From NCBI RefSeq assembly GCF_024763615.1, contig NW_026604516.1, positions 62,001 to 126,000 of the forward strand: a stretch of 64,000 nucleotides of DNA. The letters run 5' to 3'. The DNA comes from Phlebotomus papatasi (taxonomy: Eukaryota > Arthropoda > Insecta > Diptera > Psychodidae). Every line of letters starts with the position of its first letter. Position 1 is the first letter of the stretch. Under the pieces are notes generated by a model. The model saw only the letters and a program-made list of their open reading frames with translations. It was not told the origin of the DNA and ran no database searches. A program made the translations under genes and the position numbers. Positions 63,613 through 64,000 of the stretch are shown piece by piece.

Positions 63613-64000
63613 TAAAGGGACAGATAATCCTAACCGGCTTATGTAGGTGAAATTCTTAACGTGAGCTAACTCGGAGTGCATGCAAATTCGATTTAGAGCT
63701 GAAGTTGGGAGACGCCATTCAGTTATCTTGAATCAAATTCGTGAAATTATACAAATTTTGTATTTAAACCAAAATATCAAGGATTTGGATGAACTGGCAC
63801 AAAAGTAATATATGGGTGAAATGTAGACCAGAATGTTCTCTATAATTTTCGCATAGAACATGATCTCATCGATTACTCAGAAGCCCAGATAAGCGAGGTT
63901 TTTTGTTTCTTAATTCGTTTTTTCATCCAGAGTTCCCCAAGTTGTCATTTGTTGAACTTCAACTATATCAAAGAATTGTTGTCTTTTGTGGGACTTTCCA
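63609..64000 (+). repeat. Dispersed repeat R, copy 3 (cut by window end)
   Basis: Starts GTAAAGGGACAGATAATCCT and follows copy 2 (43936-44325) closely, with GTAGGTGA-ATTCTTAACGTG and the downstream ATTCAGTTATCTTGAATC. Its start coincides with truncation of the RT fragment. Confidence 0.75.

Overview
The window looks like arthropod nuclear DNA, most likely an insect. It has AT-rich flanks, short GT-AG introns (58-93 bp), BEL/Pao, Gypsy and I-like non-LTR retroelements, a DD37E Tc1/mariner element, a MADF-carrying Harbinger and many foldback MITEs. I recognise no single-copy host gene. Almost everything interpretable is mobile DNA, often three or more layers deep. All family assignments come from reading motifs by eye; no database search was run.

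Layout, left half. 1-6380: a Gypsy pol, cut by a 2.3-kb Foldback-type MULE (801-3136, 9-bp target duplication) and by a solo LTR (4417-5012, 4-bp duplication), ending in a polypurine tract and 3' LTR. The Gypsy element lies inside a decayed Maverick/Polinton-like remnant (6381-10431). That remnant has an adenain-type protease, several unknown genes and a three-exon unknown gene. 10434-11735: a DD37E mariner flanked by TA. 11739-15040: GC-rich unknown sequence split by a rearranged BEL element (12449-14771) with apparently identical 407-bp LTRs and a captured half tRNA-Tyr. 15371-22008: tandem repeats, a 2-kb foldback, a repeat family with a 1.56-kb palindrome inserted in it, and nested MITEs. 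24048-29823: a near-complete I-like non-LTR element with a 13-bp target duplication and apparently no RNase H. 30600-33865: LINE tails, dispersed repeats and a foldback carrying a 68-bp hairpin.

Layout, right half. 33969-40368: an apparently intact, young BEL/Pao element (464-bp LTRs, 5-bp duplication, 1817-codon Gag-Pol). 40823-47490: repeat families shared with the left half, plus two MITEs. 47493-about 62004: one old BEL/Pao provirus with a retroviral-type env remnant. It is interrupted first by a Harbinger element (about 48216-51085) and then by a 7.07-kb TIR-bounded block (52271-59344) built almost entirely of satellite arrays. 62715-63612: a reverse-strand non-LTR RT fragment, cut off by a dispersed repeat that runs to the window edge.

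The genes form no host pathway. Their value is as a record of insertion order. The items most worth follow-up are the Polinton-like remnant with its multi-exon gene, the satellite-carrying TIR block in the BEL integrase, the BEL element with a captured tRNA-Tyr half, the palindrome that has a paralogous empty site in the same window, and the Foldback MULE.
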